Both the position numbers and the translations under genes were made by a program. A DNA stretch of 64,000 bases from Aquimarina macrocephali JAMB N27. GTDB lineage: Bacteria; Bacteroidota; Bacteroidia; Flavobacteriales; Flavobacteriaceae. The stretch spans positions 1 through 64,000 of the forward strand of contig NZ_JACA01000044.1 of assembly GCF_000520995.1 (NCBI RefSeq), given 5' to 3'. Positions 10,536 to 18,472 of this stretch are shown here, in pieces; position 1 is the stretch's first letter, and each line of letters starts with the position of its first letter. Under the pieces are notes generated by a model. It saw nothing but the letters and a program-made list of their open reading frames with translations, was not told the DNA's origin and made no database searches.

Positions 10536-10714
10536 ATGACATTTCTAATAAAGAATTATAACCTATGCAGGGTTAGTTATTTATGGATTGCTTTTTTTGA
10601 CACCAAGAAGAATTCTAAAGTGAATAAGCTAAAAATGATCAAACCATAAAATAGTAATGAAGAGTTAAATAGATTTATTGACACGTTGATGATCAATAAG
10701 GATTTGTATATTGT

Positions 10715-10736
10715 TAGGTATAAAGAAAAATACCTA
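10715..10736. promoter_or_regulatory. inverted repeat TAGGTAT-N8-ATACCTA
   Basis: Perfect 7-base arms in the 296-base gap between the esterase and the DUF2652 gene, about 95 bases before the latter. No T-tract follows. It may be a protein-binding site. The rest of the gap shows no ORF and no clear TAnnTTTG box. Confidence 0.3.
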
Positions 10737-10831
10737 CTACCTATACATAGAAATAGTTAGTCTATGATTCGAAAAGTATACAAGGATTATGCTTTTTATC
10801 ATTTTAGTCAAAACAAATAGTATATTTTCAG

Positions 10832-11914
10832 ATGGCAAAATCATTACTCTTTATACCAGATATTTCGGGTTTCACGCACTTTGTTCAGAATACCGAGGTA
10901 GAACATAGTCAACACGTGATTTCTGAGTTGTTAGAGGTTTTGATTAATGCCAATACACAAGATTTGAAATTAGCGGAAGTAGAAGGGGATGCATTGTTTT
11001 TTTATAAAGAAAATGAAATCCCATCACAAGAAAAGCTACTGGCGCAGGTAGAAACAATGTTTACTGCATTTTATAGCCATCTTAAGCTTTTAGAGAAAAA
11101 TCGTGTTTGCCCTTGTAATGCATGTGCTACAGCACCTAATTTACAATTAAAAATAGTAGTGCATTGTGGGGAATTACAGTTTATTACGGTTCAAGAAAAG
11201 CGCAAGCCTTTTGGTCAGGTAGTTATTGAGGCTCATAGGTTGCTTAAAAATTCTATTGTAAGTGATAACTATGCTTTATTAAGTGAAGAAGTATCAAAAA
11301 CTATTGGACTTTCTGTTGATTATAAGAGTAAATTATATCATTTTAGAGAGAGTAAAGATACTTATGATACTAAGGAGATTATTTATTTGTTTTCTGAAAT
11401 AAATAAAAATAAGTTAAAACTTACTCCTTTTGCTATTCCAGAAGTGGTAGATTTTCAATATTCTCCATCTATAGTTTTAAAGAGAGAGTTTGAAATTCCT
11501 GCAGCACAATTATTAGAATATATTACTAATTATAGTTATAGACATTATTGGGCAAAGGGAGTTGATAAATTCGAGTACAACCCAGGGGAAGTTACTCGAT
11601 TAGGTACCGAACATGTCTGTGTAATTGATGGAAAACGACTCAATTTTACAACAGTGACCAAAAAAGCTAGCCTTGATGAGATTGTGTACGGAGAACGTAC
11701 TACGGATGTTCCTTTGCATGCACTGTATCAGTTTTTTATTATAAAACCATTACCTGGTAATAAATGCTTACTTACTGTAGAGGTCTATCCTAAAGCAAAA
11801 TCAATAGTACATAAGCTTATGTTGTTTCTTCTGATAAAAAAAGCCATTAAGAAGTCTATGAAGGCATCTTTGGATAATCTTGAAGCATTTGTAAGAAACG
11901 ATACTATAGCTTAG
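10832..11914 (+). CDS. DUF2652 protein fused to an SRPBCC domain
   Basis: 360 residues, cytoplasmic. Residues about 1-185 resemble DUF2652, a relative of class III nucleotide cyclase domains (SLLFIPDISGFTHFV, EVEGDALFFY, IVVHCGE), with a Cys cluster CPCNAC in between. Residues about 205-355 form a START/polyketide-cyclase-like SRPBCC domain (VLKREFEIPAAQLLEYI). It ends on the base before the convergent murF gene, so the two transcripts must share or overlap their 3' ends. Cyclase activity is not claimed: DUF2652 proteins usually lack a full catalytic set. Function unknown. Confidence 0.8.
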   Translation: MAKSLLFIPDISGFTHFVQNTEVEHSQHVISELLEVLINANTQDLKLAEVEGDALFFYKENEIPSQEKLLAQVETMFTAFYSHLKLLEKNRVCPCNACATAPNLQLKIVVHCGELQFITVQEKRKPFGQVVIEAHRLLKNSIVSDNYALLSEEVSKTIGLSVDYKSKLYHFRESKDTYDTKEIIYLFSEINKNKLKLTPFAIPEVVDFQYSPSIVLKREFEIPAAQLLEYITNYSYRHYWAKGVDKFEYNPGEVTRLGTEHVCVIDGKRLNFTTVTKKASLDEIVYGERTTDVPLHALYQFFIIKPLPGNKCLLTVEVYPKAKSIVHKLMLFLLIKKAIKKSMKASLDNLEAFVRNDTIA

Positions 11915-13192
11915 TTAGAGAAGATCCAGAATTCTTTCTAGCTTCATGCCTCGTGATCCTTTGATAAGAATAACATCTTTTTGATTTTTTAGACTCCAAC
12001 TAGTCTCAAGATCTTCATAAGATTTAAATTTTCGAACATTCGGATTAGTGCATTTAGTGGTAAAAAAATGACTCCCGATTAAATATATTTCGTTTGTTTC
12101 TGTATCACTTATCCGATCGACTATTTTTTGATGCTCTAGAGATGCATCATCACCCAATTCAAACATATCTCCCAAAAAGACAATTTTAGTATCGTATTGT
12201 AATTGAGCCAAATTATTGATGGCGGCTTCCATGCTTGTTGGATTTGCATTATAAGCGTCCAGAATAATTGTATGGTTTCCTTTTTTAATGATTTGCGAAC
12301 GATTATTTGTAGGGGTGTAGGATTCTATTGCGCCTTTGATTTTATCTAAGCTAATTTTGAAATAGGATCCAATAGCTATAGCCGCAGCAATATTTGTAAA
12401 GTTGTACTGACCTATTAGATTGCTGTGTATGGTATCTCCTTGAAAAGAGATAATTACATTAGGATTGGTATCTGTCAATTTAATAATAGTATCACTTGTA
12501 TTGGATTGTGAAAAACTATATGTCCTTATTTCGGAAGAGGCATTCACTAGTTTTTTATCCTCAAGATTAAGAAAAACTAGTTTATCATGTTTTTTTAAGT
12601 AATCATAAAGCTCTGTTTTTCCTTTTAAAACACCTTCAATGCTTCCAAAACCTTCTAGGTGAGCTTTGCCAATATTTGTGATATAACCATAATCTGGAGT
12701 AGCAATAGAGCATAAAAATGCTATTTCCCCCAAGTGATTGGCTCCCATTTCTACAATTCCTATTTGAGTTTCCTTGGTCATTGATAAAAGCGTAAGAGGA
12801 ACGCCTATATGATTATTTAGATTACCCTTAGTGGCGGTTGTCTTAAAAGAAGACGAGAGAACACTGTTGATTAATTCTTTTGTAGTAGTTTTTCCATTAC
12901 TTCCTGTTAAAGCAATGATAGGAATATTTAGGTATTGACGATGAAACGAAGCTAAGTTTTGTAGTGTTTTTAGAACATCATCCACAAGAATATGTTTTTC
13001 TGTAGTTTTAAATGCTACTTCATCAATTATTGCATATGCTGCTCCGTGTTCCAGAGCTTTTTGCGCATACGTATTTCCATTAAAATTCTCTCCTTTTAAA
13101 GCAAAAAAGATAACATTATGCTCAATTTTTCGAGTATCTGTACACACGCCACTGCTAGCTAAGAATAATTGATGTATTTGGGTGATGGTCAT
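11915..13192 (-). CDS. murF: UDP-N-acetylmuramoyl-tripeptide--D-alanyl-D-alanine ligase
   Basis: Adds D-Ala-D-Ala to UDP-MurNAc-tripeptide, the last cytoplasmic step of the peptidoglycan precursor. 425 residues: N-terminal UMP-binding domain (VCTDTRKIEHNVIFFALKGE), central ATPase with P-loop GSNGKTTT at 97-104, the Mur-ligase motifs GIVEMGANHLGEI and LDAYNANPTSMEAAI, and the C-terminal ligase domain ending KGSRGMKLE. It lies 82 bases downstream of gldJ on the same strand beyond a terminator-like hairpin, so it may be read partly from gldJ. The murF-gldJ pairing is usual in Flavobacteriia. Confidence 0.97.
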   Translation of the reverse strand: MTITQIHQLFLASSGVCTDTRKIEHNVIFFALKGENFNGNTYAQKALEHGAAYAIIDEVAFKTTEKHILVDDVLKTLQNLASFHRQYLNIPIIALTGSNGKTTTKELINSVLSSSFKTTATKGNLNNHIGVPLTLLSMTKETQIGIVEMGANHLGEIAFLCSIATPDYGYITNIGKAHLEGFGSIEGVLKGKTELYDYLKKHDKLVFLNLEDKKLVNASSEIRTYSFSQSNTSDTIIKLTDTNPNVIISFQGDTIHSNLIGQYNFTNIAAAIAIGSYFKISLDKIKGAIESYTPTNNRSQIIKKGNHTIILDAYNANPTSMEAAINNLAQLQYDTKIVFLGDMFELGDDASLEHQKIVDRISDTETNEIYLIGSHFFTTKCTNPNVRKFKSYEDLETSWSLKNQKDVILIKGSRGMKLERILDLL

Positions 13193-13208
13193 TAACTATA
13201 TGATATTA

Positions 13209-13239
13209 AAAAGCCCTGACAAATATGTACAGGGCTTTT
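13209..13239 (-). terminator. hairpin terminator after gldJ
   Basis: AAAAGCCCTG at 13209-13218 pairs with CAGGGCTTTT at 13230-13239 around an 11-base loop. On the minus strand it is followed by a short T-run, as expected for an intrinsic terminator of the gldJ message ahead of murF. Confidence 0.75.
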
Positions 13240-13274
13240 GTATTTATAACGAACTTTAATTAAATTCTAAACTA

Positions 13275-14951
13275 TTATCCTTTTGGCTTCTGGTGCCTTG
13301 GTGTTTTTTTCTTTCTGGCTTTAGTACCAACACGAGACATTGCATTTCTGAAACCAATATAATCTGTGGCCATATCTTGAGGCATAAATCTTCTTTGCGC
13401 CGGATCTAACCAATAGGCTCTATCTTTCCAAGAACCACCTTTGTATACACGTACTTCATCATCAACGATAGTAGTTCTCTTACTAGATTCATCATATCTT
13501 CTGTCCATTTGTGTGCTATCTTCTGCATCAGGGCCTACATAATGAATAGGTGCGTTATACATTCTTCTGTTAGGAGTGGCTTGATCCTGAAATCCTTCAT
13601 AGTATCTAGAAGAACTTTTATCACCATCTCTATAGTTTCTGTTGTCACTATCTGTAAAGTTAGTTCTCATATATGTTTCCTGTTCATCAATAGGAACTTG
13701 TAAAATTCCGCCAGGTAATACTCGAGCTATAATTTTTCCATTACTAAGTGTATCATATACTATAGAATCTGTCATAACAATTTTTACAGTTCCGTCAGGA
13801 TTGATAGCATTTTTGGTATATACGTTCCCTCTATAGTAGTTGAAGTCATTATATTCATCATCTACAATAGGTCTGTATACATCAGCTACCCATTCTGCAA
13901 CATTTCCTGCCATATCATATAAACCATAATCGTTAGGGTTGTAAGATTTTACAGGAGCAGTAATATCTGCACCATCATCACTCCATCCAGCGATTCCACC
14001 ATAATCACCATCACCTTGCTTAAAGTTAGCTAATTGATCTCCACGAGTTCTTCTTTTTCCAGAACGTGTGTATTTTCCAGTCCATGGGTATTTTTTTCTA
14101 CCTCTATAGATGTTGTAACTTCTAATTTCTACTAAACCTAAAGCTGCATATTCCCATTCAGCTTCGGTCGGAAGTCTGTACTTGGGTAAAAGTAATCCGT
14201 CTTTACGTTGTATATATAGACCAGTAGAGTCATTTGTTTTTGCGTATTTTTCTGATGCTCTACCACCTCTGATGGCTTCATCATTACCTCCATAAGTTTG
14301 AGTAGGAGCGTTTAAGTATGTGTCTGTGTCAAAAGTACTTTCTGCAGAAACATCTTCAAAAGGAGCATTCTTTTTAATTACATCTTCTTCTTCAAGAATT
14401 CTTTCATTAACGCGATTAGTCCTCCAATTACTGAATTCTATTGCTTGAATCCAATTTACCCCTACAACAGGATAATTAGCATACGCAGGGTGACGTAAGT
14501 AATTATTGGTCATCATTTCATTAAAACCAAGTCGATTTCTCCATACCAAAGTATCAGGAAGAGCTCCATAATATATGTTCCTATATTTTGGTTCTGTAGG
14601 AGGATATACTCCTTTTAACCAATCAAGGTATTCCAAATACATAACATTGGTAACTTCGGTTTCATCCATATAAAAGGACTGAACGTGTTGTTGAGTTGGA
14701 GTGTTGTTCCAGTCGTGCATTACATCATCCTGTACACGTCCCATAGTAAATGTACCTCCTTCAATAAATACTAGACCAGGACCAGTCTCTTGCTCTTTGT
14801 AATTTGTCTGTACCTGAAATCCACCATCTTTGGAATTGTATTTCCAACCTGTGGCTCTAGAACTGCTCCCATAATCGTTCTTAGAACAACTAAACAGTAA
14901 AACACTAATGGAAAGTGCCATTAGCGACTTAAAAATAAACGCGTTTTTCAT
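13275..14951 (-). CDS. gldJ: gliding motility lipoprotein GldJ
   Basis: Outer-membrane lipoprotein of the flavobacterial gliding and type IX secretion machinery; in Flavobacterium johnsoniae it is needed for both. 558 residues: lipoprotein signal with lipidated Cys22 (LLFSC), then a formylglycine-generating-enzyme/sulfatase-modifying-factor fold (FIEGGTFTMGR, MDETEVTNVMYLEYLDW, RLPTEAEWEYAA, DMAGNVAEWVADVY, YKGGSWKDRAYW, GFRNAMSR). A C-terminal basic tail of RKKKTPRHQK type ends the protein. Length and motif order match the GldJ family rather than GldK. Divergent from porV across a 516-base gap. Confidence 0.95.
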   Translation of the reverse strand: MKNAFIFKSLMALSISVLLFSCSKNDYGSSSRATGWKYNSKDGGFQVQTNYKEQETGPGLVFIEGGTFTMGRVQDDVMHDWNNTPTQQHVQSFYMDETEVTNVMYLEYLDWLKGVYPPTEPKYRNIYYGALPDTLVWRNRLGFNEMMTNNYLRHPAYANYPVVGVNWIQAIEFSNWRTNRVNERILEEEDVIKKNAPFEDVSAESTFDTDTYLNAPTQTYGGNDEAIRGGRASEKYAKTNDSTGLYIQRKDGLLLPKYRLPTEAEWEYAALGLVEIRSYNIYRGRKKYPWTGKYTRSGKRRTRGDQLANFKQGDGDYGGIAGWSDDGADITAPVKSYNPNDYGLYDMAGNVAEWVADVYRPIVDDEYNDFNYYRGNVYTKNAINPDGTVKIVMTDSIVYDTLSNGKIIARVLPGGILQVPIDEQETYMRTNFTDSDNRNYRDGDKSSSRYYEGFQDQATPNRRMYNAPIHYVGPDAEDSTQMDRRYDESSKRTTIVDDEVRVYKGGSWKDRAYWLDPAQRRFMPQDMATDYIGFRNAMSRVGTKARKKKTPRHQKPKG

Positions 14952-15467
14952 AATCTTAAGTTCGTTTAAGTAGAAATTAGGGCTTGCAATATAAATAATA
15001 AACGTTAAAATTACCCTAATTTTTTCAAAATATTATCAATTCACATTTTTTTATGAATTTATAACGACTCTGGTTTAACGCAATATTCATGAGTTTATTA
15101 TTTGTGATGTAATAAAAACAAGAAATTTAAAATATTAAAAAAAAACATTGCGCTTATTTTTTTGCAAAAAACATAATTCTTAACAAAACGTTAAATAATG
15201 CAATTATTTAACATTATTTTCACTTATTGTGGTAGGCAAACTTATGAAGAGGTAAAATTGCCAATCACTTGAAATTTAAAAGATTAAATGGGAGTCGAGA
15301 ACGTATATTTGAGGTGTTTTAATAAAAATTAATCACGGAAACTAAAATGAAATATAAGATATCCTTAAAATCAGCGTTTATAAACCATCAACTTAAAAAA
15401 ATTAAGAACTCACTATTCTTAACTAACTAAATAACTATATATTTGTCAAACTCAATTTTTAAAGGAT
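14952..15467. other. 516-base gldJ-porV intergenic region
   Basis: Very AT-rich stretch between divergent gldJ and porV. In Flavobacterium johnsoniae porU fills this interval, but I find no reading frame here resembling it. It contains a 27-codon ORF at 15347-15430 (starts MKYKISLKSAF) that I cannot identify, and the probable porV promoter box at 15438-15445. No clear promoter for gldJ was found. Confidence 0.7.
15438..15445 (+). promoter_or_regulatory. probable -7 box TATATTTG of porV
   Basis: Matches the Bacteroidetes -7 consensus TAnnTTTG, 22 bases before the porV start. No exact TTG lies at the -33 position, so support is partial. Confidence 0.5.
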
Positions 15468-16637
15468 ATGAAAAGATTATTAACCCTTAGCCTATTGTGT
15501 GTTACAGTTTTCACTTTTAAAACTCAGGCTCAGGAACAAAACAGAGCAATAACAACTGCTACTCCATTTTTATTAATAGCTGCAGATGCAAGAGCGGCTG
15601 GTTTAGCAGACCAAGGGGTTGCTACTTCTCCAGATGCATTTTCACAACAATGGAATCCAGCTAAATATGCATTCATAAAAAATAAGCAAGGGGTTGGGGT
15701 TAACTATACTCCTTACTTAAGTAATCTGGTTAATGACATATTCTTGGGGAATGTAAATTATTATAACCGTATTAATGAACGAAGTGCTGTAGCAGCAAGT
15801 TTTAGATATTTTAGCTTAGGGGATATAGAATTTAGACAAGGGCCTAATGATGAGCCTAATGTTCAAAAGCCAAATGAATTAACTCTTGATGTTTCATATG
15901 CATTAAAACTGAGTGATAGGATCTCTATGGCAGTAGCAGGACGTTATTTACGTTCAGATCTTAGATTACAAGGTCTGGGTGCAGATGCTAGTGCAGCGGG
16001 AAGCTTTGGTGTAGATATCGCTGGTTTTTATAGAAGTGATGAAATTGCTTTTAATTCTTTTAACGGTAGATGGAGAGCAGGAGCTACTATTTCTAATATA
16101 GGGCCAAAAATAAAATATGATGATGCAGGTCAAGAAAACTTTATACCTACTAATTTTAGATTAGGAGCTGCATTTGATTTTATCCTTAATGAAGATAATC
16201 GAATTACTCCTTCAATAGAGTTTAGTAAATTGCTGGTACCTACTCCTTTAGATCCGGATACTAATGGTGATGGTGATATCACTGCAGAAGAACAGCAGGC
16301 TGCAAACGATGAGTATAATAGTAAAAGCGCATTTGGATCTATCTTTTCTTCTTGGGGAGATGCGCCAGATGGGTTTAGCGAAGAATTAAAAGAAATTACC
16401 TGGTCACTAGGAGCAGAATATATGTATCGTGATGTATTTGCATTTAGAGCTGGATACTTCAATGAATCTGAAGAAAAAGGAGCACGTAAATTCTTATCAC
16501 TGGGTGCTGGTTTTAGATATAATATCGTAAACTTAGATATATCATATTTATTTTCTACTTCTTCTGTTAGAAGTCCACTTGAAGGAACATTACGTTTTGG
16601 TCTTTCCTTTAATTTTGGAGACGAATATTACGACTAG
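15468..16637 (+). CDS. porV: type IX secretion outer-membrane shuttle protein PorV (LptO)
   Basis: Beta-barrel of the FadL-like group that binds T9SS cargo at the translocon and passes it to the PorU sortase. 389 residues, signal peptide ending near TQAQ (about 22), then the PorV signature ITTATPFLLIAADARAAGLADQG and SFGVDIAGFY, and a barrel ending LRFGLSFNFG. An Asp-rich loop (DPDTNGDGDITAEEQQ) looks like a calcium-binding surface loop. Divergent from gldJ; porU, its usual immediate neighbour, is missing. A strong hairpin follows. Confidence 0.94.
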   Translation: MKRLLTLSLLCVTVFTFKTQAQEQNRAITTATPFLLIAADARAAGLADQGVATSPDAFSQQWNPAKYAFIKNKQGVGVNYTPYLSNLVNDIFLGNVNYYNRINERSAVAASFRYFSLGDIEFRQGPNDEPNVQKPNELTLDVSYALKLSDRISMAVAGRYLRSDLRLQGLGADASAAGSFGVDIAGFYRSDEIAFNSFNGRWRAGATISNIGPKIKYDDAGQENFIPTNFRLGAAFDFILNEDNRITPSIEFSKLLVPTPLDPDTNGDGDITAEEQQAANDEYNSKSAFGSIFSSWGDAPDGFSEELKEITWSLGAEYMYRDVFAFRAGYFNESEEKGARKFLSLGAGFRYNIVNLDISYLFSTSSVRSPLEGTLRFGLSFNFGDEYYD

Positions 16638-16657
16638 AAAATACAGTATAATAATAT

Positions 16658-16695
16658 AAAAAAAGTATCGAGCCGAAGGGTTTGATACTTTTTTT
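16658..16695 (+). terminator. strong intrinsic terminator after porV
   Basis: A 17-base stem (16658-16674 with 16679-16695, including G-U pairs) closes on a GAAG tetraloop. The distal arm ends in seven T. It sits 20 bases after the porV stop. Confidence 0.9.
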
Positions 16696-16834
16696 GTTTA
16701 TAGTACATTGTGATACTTTTATTTGTAGTTAAAACTGAAGGAATACGATGTGCACTCTGGGGTATTTAAAAGAAAGCTGTATGAGTATTAATAATACGAT
16801 ATGAAGAGGTGTTAGAAAATAATATAATATACAC

Positions 16835-17317
16835 ATGAAAGAAATAGAGATAAAATCTGTCTTACAGGTATATGATTCATTTGATGAATTGCCAGAAGAT
16901 ATTCAGAGATTGATGCAACAGTCGATTGCAATTAGAGATAAGGCATATGCCCCTTACTCTGAGTTTTTGGTGGGTGCAGCACTTTTATTAGAGAATGGAG
17001 AGGTGGTTTTAGGAAATAACCAGGAAAATGCTTGTTATCCATCAGGATTGTGTGCAGAACGTACAGCCATATACTATGCTGGGGCTAATTTTCCAGAAGT
17101 TCCTATTGTTACCATGGCGCTTTCTGCCAAATCTTTAAAATATCAATTACTAACTCCAACACCTCCTTGCGGTGCCTGCAGACAAGCAATAGCAGAATAT
17201 GAGGTGAAACAAAATATACCAATTGCTATTTATTTTATGGGAGAAACAGGAAAAGTAGTTAAGTCATCTTCTTTATCTAATATATTGCCGCTTATTTTTG
17301 ATAATTCATATTTATAA
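16835..17317 (+). CDS. cdd: cytidine deaminase
   Basis: Converts cytidine and deoxycytidine to uridine forms in pyrimidine salvage. 160 residues, one catalytic domain, the size of the small tetrameric type. Zinc ligands are Cys73, Cys112 and Cys115 in CAE and PCGAC, with catalytic Glu75; AYAPYSEFLVGAAL at about 38-51 is the substrate-side motif. It has its own transcript, being 197 bases after porV and past that gene's terminator. The porV-cdd-pdhA order is common in Flavobacteriia. Confidence 0.96.
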   Translation: MKEIEIKSVLQVYDSFDELPEDIQRLMQQSIAIRDKAYAPYSEFLVGAALLLENGEVVLGNNQENACYPSGLCAERTAIYYAGANFPEVPIVTMALSAKSLKYQLLTPTPPCGACRQAIAEYEVKQNIPIAIYFMGETGKVVKSSSLSNILPLIFDNSYL

Positions 17318-17417
17318 CGTTTTCGTTGATTTTATCAGCAAACTCCTTTCCCCTTAATTTCGAATATGTTATTTTTGTTTTTCGTTCTCTTAAAAAATAA
17401 GAGAAAAAAATAAATAA

Positions 17418-17443
17418 TGGCTAGTTTTGTAGCTAGTTTTTTT
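17418..17443 (+). promoter_or_regulatory. cdd-pdhA junction: weak hairpin overlapping TAGTTTTG
   Basis: TGGCTA (17418-17423) pairs with TAGCTA (17430-17435), followed by G and seven T, which would end the cdd message. The same bases hold TAGTTTTG (17422-17429), an exact -7 consensus 38 bases before pdhA. I cannot decide between the two; it may serve as both. Confidence 0.4.
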
Positions 17444-17467
17444 AGACATACACATCAGTACAACTAA

Positions 17468-18469
17468 ATGAAAAAGATAACCAAAGATGTTTACCTAAAT
17501 TGGTACGAAGAAATGCTTTTCTGGAGAAAATTCGAGGATAAGTTAGCTCAAGTTTATATTCAGCAAAAAGTAAGAGGTTTTTTACACTTATACAATGGTC
17601 AGGAAGCAATTTTGGCGGGAGCTTTACATGCGATGGATCTTACCAAAGATAAAATGATTACAGCATATCGTAATCACGTTCAGCCAATTGGTATGGGGGT
17701 TGATCCAAAACGAGTAATGGCAGAGTTGTATGGTAAAGCTACTGGTACTTCTCAAGGTTTAGGAGGATCGATGCATATTTTCTCAAAAGAGCATCGATTT
17801 TATGGAGGACACGGGATTGTTGGAGGACAAATACCTTTGGGAGCAGGTTTGGCATTTGCAGATAAATATCATAAAAGAGATGCAGTAACGCTTACGTTTT
17901 TTGGTGATGGAGCTGCTCGCCAAGGATCATTACATGAAACTTTTAACCTGGCAATGCTATGGAAATTACCTGTAGTGTTTTGTGTAGAGAATAATGGGTA
18001 TGCTATGGGAACATCTGTAGAAAGAACAGCAAATCATACAGATATTTGGAAATTAGGACAGGGATATGAAATGCCTTCTGGTCCGGTAGATGCAATGAAT
18101 CCTATAAAAGTAGCAGAGGCTATGGATGAGGCTATTACGAGAGCAAGAACAGGTGGTGGGCCAACATTTTTAGAATTAAAAACATATCGATATAGAGGTC
18201 ATTCTATGAGTGATGCGCAAAAATATCGTACCAAGGAAGAAGTAGCAGAATATCAAAAAATAGACCCAATAACTCAGATTTTGGATATTATAAAAGAGAA
18301 AAAGCACGCTACAGATGAAGAAATTGCAACAATAGACAAACGAGTAAAGGATAGAGTTGCAGAATGTCAAAAGTTTGCTGAAGAATCACCATTCCCTGAG
18401 AAGAATGTGATGTATGATGTTGTATACGAACAGGATAATTATCCATTTTTATCACACAAACCACAATAA
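17468..18469 (+). CDS. pdhA: pyruvate dehydrogenase E1 component, alpha subunit
   Basis: Thiamine-diphosphate subunit that decarboxylates pyruvate and reductively acetylates the E2 lipoyl arm. 333 residues: substrate and ThDP pocket GGSMHIFSKEHRFYGGHGIVGGQIPLGAG, the ThDP motif starting GDGAARQG and ending with ENN, and the phosphorylation-loop-like YRYRGHSMSDAQKYR. pdhC follows three bases later. The beta subunit is not here; in Flavobacteriaceae it is commonly encoded elsewhere, so E1 must be assembled from two loci. Confidence 0.96.
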   Translation: MKKITKDVYLNWYEEMLFWRKFEDKLAQVYIQQKVRGFLHLYNGQEAILAGALHAMDLTKDKMITAYRNHVQPIGMGVDPKRVMAELYGKATGTSQGLGGSMHIFSKEHRFYGGHGIVGGQIPLGAGLAFADKYHKRDAVTLTFFGDGAARQGSLHETFNLAMLWKLPVVFCVENNGYAMGTSVERTANHTDIWKLGQGYEMPSGPVDAMNPIKVAEAMDEAITRARTGGGPTFLELKTYRYRGHSMSDAQKYRTKEEVAEYQKIDPITQILDIIKEKKHATDEEIATIDKRVKDRVAECQKFAEESPFPEKNVMYDVVYEQDNYPFLSHKPQ

Positions 18470-18472
18470 ATT

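Noticed and set aside
16130..16462. 110-codon frame opposite porV
   Set aside because: Lies wholly within a certain gene on the other strand and shows no family motif.
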